Positions 61,520-64,000 of a DNA stretch of 64,000 bases are shown here, piece after piece (the stretch's first letter is position 1; each line of letters starts with the position of its first letter). The stretch comes from Cohnella lubricantis (GTDB lineage: Bacteria > Bacillota > Bacilli > Paenibacillales > Paenibacillaceae). Location: assembly GCF_014212015.1 (NCBI RefSeq), contig NZ_JACJVN010000006.1:34365-98364 (forward strand), in the 5' to 3' direction. A model generated the notes under the pieces. That model was not told where the DNA came from. It worked only from the letters and a program-made list of their open reading frames with translations, and did no database searches. Both the position numbers and the translations under genes were made by a program.

Positions 61520-62479
61520 ATGAGCGGCGTTTATCTGAAGGATATCCGCATGAAGCGAGAGTCGAAGTCATTCGCCGACAGCCTCCATGCGGTGCTGACC
61601 GCGGCCGGAATGTTCGAGGGACCGAAGTATATGCTCTCCGGCTTGACCGGCATGGCGTTCAAGTTCTCCGTCCACGAGCGCCTGCTGCCGCTGTCGGTGT
61701 CCGCCTATGGCAATTGGGGCGATGAGCACAGCCCCGGCGTCGACAACATCGGGGTACTGACGATATGGGACGGAGGCCGAAGCCGGCATCCGACCTTTCG
61801 ATTCTATCAGCAGGACGCCATCCGTTGGGTGAAGAGAAGTCTCGATGAAGGCGTCGGCGTCATCTATTGGCTCCCGGAGTTCGGAGTCATTCACGGGTAT
61901 GACGACGAAGACCGGATTTTCTACATACAGGACGGATACTCCAGCGACGACCGCATTGTATTGTACGATAACTTCGGCCTCAACTTCACGGAGTTCTGGT
62001 ATGCTCGCACGTTCGGCGGGGCGGTTCGGGTGCCGCTGGAGACGATGGTTCTCGAGTCCGTCCGGCTCGCGCTGCACGACTGGGACACTCCGTACAGAAC
62101 GCTGCCGAATACGGATATCGGCTCCGGCCGGCTCGCTTACTCGTATCTGACTCAGGCTTTGAGAAGCGGAGATTACGACGAGGGCGGAGCGCGGTATATC
62201 CTCTCATCGTTCGTATATGCAAGGGACGAGATTCGGCGTTACTTGGCGGAAGTCGCCCATCTGTGGCCGCAGTTGGCGGAGGCGGGCAGCCGGTACGGAG
62301 AGCTTGCGGGCTTGTTCGACGGCTGGAGCTTGGAGAACGCGCAGGGACTTATCGGGGCGTTGGAGCAGGCGGCCGCGCTTGAGGAGCGGGCGATGGAGCT
62401 CTTTCGGGAGCTGTCCCGGCAATACCCCGATCCAAGGCGCGATACCGTTCCGCGGTGGGGGATATCCTCCGCGAGATAA
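61520..62479 (+). CDS. Hypothetical protein with C39/BtrH_N-like fold, paralogue 1
   Basis: 319 residues, no signal peptide or membrane segment. The N-terminal ~210 residues have the layout of BtrH_N/peptidase C39-like proteins: SFADSLHAVLTAAGMF (helix where the Cys normally sits), YMLSGLTGMAFKFSV, then AIRWVKRSLDEGVGVIYWLPEFGVIHGYDDEDRIFYIQDG (the His strand). The nucleophile Cys is absent, so peptidase activity is not expected. A helical C-terminal part with acidic heptads (about 215-310) follows. It is a tandem paralogue of the next gene. Function unknown; the fold resemblance is my inference. Confidence 0.6.
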   Translation: MSGVYLKDIRMKRESKSFADSLHAVLTAAGMFEGPKYMLSGLTGMAFKFSVHERLLPLSVSAYGNWGDEHSPGVDNIGVLTIWDGGRSRHPTFRFYQQDAIRWVKRSLDEGVGVIYWLPEFGVIHGYDDEDRIFYIQDGYSSDDRIVLYDNFGLNFTEFWYARTFGGAVRVPLETMVLESVRLALHDWDTPYRTLPNTDIGSGRLAYSYLTQALRSGDYDEGGARYILSSFVYARDEIRRYLAEVAHLWPQLAEAGSRYGELAGLFDGWSLENAQGLIGALEQAAALEERAMELFRELSRQYPDPRRDTVPRWGISSAR

Positions 62480-62502
62480 AGAGGAAAGCGACGTGACGCG
62501 AG

Positions 62503-63513
62503 ATGGGAATGGTTGTGCTGGAAGGGCTGCGAATGCGGTCGGAGCGACGCCCTTATACGGACGCGCTTCACGCGGTATTAATTCACAGGGGGTGGTTCCG
62601 CGGGTCGAAGGCCATGCTGTCGGGCATGACCGTGACGGGGTTCCGATTCACAGTGAACCGGCGGCTGACGGCGGAATCCGCGACGGCTTACAACTGGCAT
62701 TCCGAGAATTTCCTGGCGGCAGACTTCACCGGAATGACGTCTTCGCAGCACATGGGATTCGTCTTCCAGCCGACGTGGCCGCTGTATCGGGAGCTGGCGA
62801 TCGCCGAGATCAAGGCATCGATCGACCGCGGCGCCGGAGCCGTGTTCTGGCATGGCGAATTCGTCGTCGCGGCGGGTTACGACGATGAAAGAAGCGTGCT
62901 CTATTATTCGGACGGGCGGGATTCGCAGCTTCGCGAACTGCCCTATGAGCGCTTCGGCAACAACGGAACGCCGTATTGGTACTATCAAATCATCGAGGGC
63001 CGAATCCCGATGGACGAGCATGCGATCGTGAAGGAATCGTTTCTTCAGGCGATTTTTAAGTGGGAGACGCATGACCTGGCGCTGCCGGAGCGGGGTTATG
63101 CCTGCGGCCGCGCGGCTTATGACGCAATCGTGACGGCGCTGCGGAGCGGCGACTACGATCGGGACGGCGCCCGCGAGACGTTCGCGACCTATGCCGCGTT
63201 TAAGCGTGATCTGGCCGAGTACACGGCCGGTGCGGCGGGAGTGCGGTCGCAGGCTGCGGCGGTGACACGCGAGGTGGACGAGCATGCGGCGCAAAGGGCA
63301 GGCGCATGGCCGGAAGTCGCGGCTGCGGCCGAGTGTTACGGCGAGGTCTCGCGGCTGTTCGAGCGAATCGCGGCCGAGCCCGGCCTGCCGGATGCGGAGC
63401 GGATATTGCTGTTCGAGGCCGCACGACAGGCCGAGGAGCAGGCGATCGCCGCACTGAAGGCGCTCGTGCGCGAGACAGCGGACAACCGTTACCATGACAT
63501 AGGATTGAGATAG
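62503..63513 (+). CDS. Hypothetical protein with C39/BtrH_N-like fold, paralogue 2
   Basis: 336 residues. It shares the order and motifs of paralogue 1: TDALHAVLIHRGWFRGSKAMLSG, FRFTVNRRL, AEIKASIDRGAGAVFWHGEFVVAAGYDDERSVLYYSDGR, and ALRSGDYDRDGARETFATYAAFKRDLAEY. No catalytic Cys is apparent. The C-terminal region is longer and Ala/Glu-rich, probably coiled-coil. Start ATG 62503 (or 62509) has a weak ribosome-binding site (AAGAGG at 62480-62485). It lies 23 bases after paralogue 1 in the WYL-regulator operon. A 51-bp tandem array begins 87 bases after its stop. Confidence 0.6.
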   Translation: MGMVVLEGLRMRSERRPYTDALHAVLIHRGWFRGSKAMLSGMTVTGFRFTVNRRLTAESATAYNWHSENFLAADFTGMTSSQHMGFVFQPTWPLYRELAIAEIKASIDRGAGAVFWHGEFVVAAGYDDERSVLYYSDGRDSQLRELPYERFGNNGTPYWYYQIIEGRIPMDEHAIVKESFLQAIFKWETHDLALPERGYACGRAAYDAIVTALRSGDYDRDGARETFATYAAFKRDLAEYTAGAAGVRSQAAAVTREVDEHAAQRAGAWPEVAAAAECYGEVSRLFERIAAEPGLPDAERILLFEAARQAEEQAIAALKALVRETADNRYHDIGLR

Positions 63514-63600
63514 GCCCGGCACACCGACCGTTGTCGACAAGAGATTTGCGAAGTGCCGCCGAAGAAGACCGCCGGATCGGCAACAAGCACGCCGAACGCC

Positions 63601-64000
63601 GGAATGGCGTCCAAGAAGTCGACCAGATCGACTACATGCGCTTCTGACGCTGGAATGGCGACCAGGAAGTCGACTAGATCGACTACATGCGCGCCTGACG
63701 CTGGAATGGCGCCCAGGAAGTCGACTAGATCGACTACATGCGCGCCTGACGCTGGAATGGCGACAAGGAAGTCGACCAGATCGACTACATGCGCGCCTGA
63801 CGCTGGAATGGCGACCAGGAAGTCGACTAGATCGCCTACATGCGCGCCAATCGCCGGAATGGCGCCCAGGAAGTCGACCAGATCGCCTACATGCGCGCCA
63901 ATCGCCGGAATGGCGACCAGGAAGTCGACCAGATCGACTACATGCTCGCCGAACGCCGGAATGGCGCCCAGGAAGTCGACTAGATCGCCTACATGCGCGC
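63601..64000. repeat. 51-bp tandem repeat array, eight units, continuing beyond the window
   Basis: Units start at 63601, 63652, 63703, 63754, 63805, 63856, 63907 and 63958; each begins GGAATGGCG and contains AAGTCGAC and an ATCG-CTACATGC segment. A partial related unit lies just before (to 63600). The plus frame reads GMATRKSTRSTTCAPDA repeats without a good start. The minus frame reads repeats like HVVDLVDFLVAIPASGA, open across the whole array and into 63500. Without the right-hand end I cannot say whether a minus-strand gene enters here. Confidence 0.95.

Noticed and set aside
57707..64000. The two 51-bp arrays as CRISPR
   Set aside because: Units are contiguous and near-identical over the whole period with no variable spacers, and there are no cas genes.

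Overview
The window looks like chromosomal DNA of a spore-forming, fairly GC-rich Firmicute of the Paenibacillaceae (Paenibacillus/Cohnella type). This is inferred from gene content: Lpl-type sugar permeases beside a membrane-bound AraC regulator, several S-layer-homology (SLH) surface proteins, LytS/YesN two-component pairs, an OpuC osmoprotectant transporter, and YojF/BshB2 of bacillithiol synthesis. I saw no rRNA or tRNA gene, CRISPR array, intact insertion sequence or phage gene.

Layout. 0-4 kb: the end of a polysaccharide/oligosaccharide ABC permease pair and its membrane-bound AraC-type regulator. 3.9-5.1 kb: a GNAT acetyltransferase on the opposite strand. 5.3-17 kb: a tightly packed catabolic operon (FAD oxidoreductase, DUF4838-like protein, epimerase-like protein, dihydrodipicolinate-synthase-like aldolase, Gfo/Idh/MocA oxidoreductase), then a 1483-residue SLH protein with carbohydrate-binding-like modules and a D-2-hydroxyacid dehydrogenase. 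17-21.5 kb: a WG-repeat/SLH-like protein, a broken PD-(D/E)XK nuclease remnant, a DNA-alkylation-repair protein, and a chimeric remnant joining half a GH11 xylanase to half a formylglycine-generating-enzyme-like protein. 21.6-28.8 kb: a LytS-type kinase, a LuxR-type response regulator, and a 1582-residue leucine-rich-repeat/InlB-repeat/SLH protein with a coupled SRPBCC protein. 28.9-33.6 kb: a heterodimeric ABC exporter and an NlpC/P60 wall hydrolase.

33.7-39.8 kb is the most unusual block. It holds a phosphotransferase, a glycosyltransferase, two paralogous PAPS-type sulfotransferases and an APS kinase on one strand, converging with a second glycosyltransferase and a methyltransferase. Together they form a self-contained glycan/metabolite sulfation cassette. 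40.3-45.9 kb is a three-component sugar-sensing system (membrane-anchored sugar-binding protein, LytS-like kinase, YesN-like regulator) in front of a sugar-porter MFS gene whose promoter region carries inverted repeats. 46-53.8 kb: a 7TM-PAS kinase, a BTAD-type response regulator and two surface proteins. 54-58 kb: opuCABCD, with a 15-bp repeat made of copies of the opuCC 3' end and a 51-bp tandem array after opuCD. 58-64 kb: a carboxymuconolactone-decarboxylase-like gene with a divergent MerR regulator, yojF-bshB2, a zinc-ribbon microprotein, a WYL regulator followed by two C39/BtrH-like paralogues, and a second, unrelated 51-bp tandem array running off the window.

All functional calls rest on motifs and family resemblance read by eye; no database search was possible.
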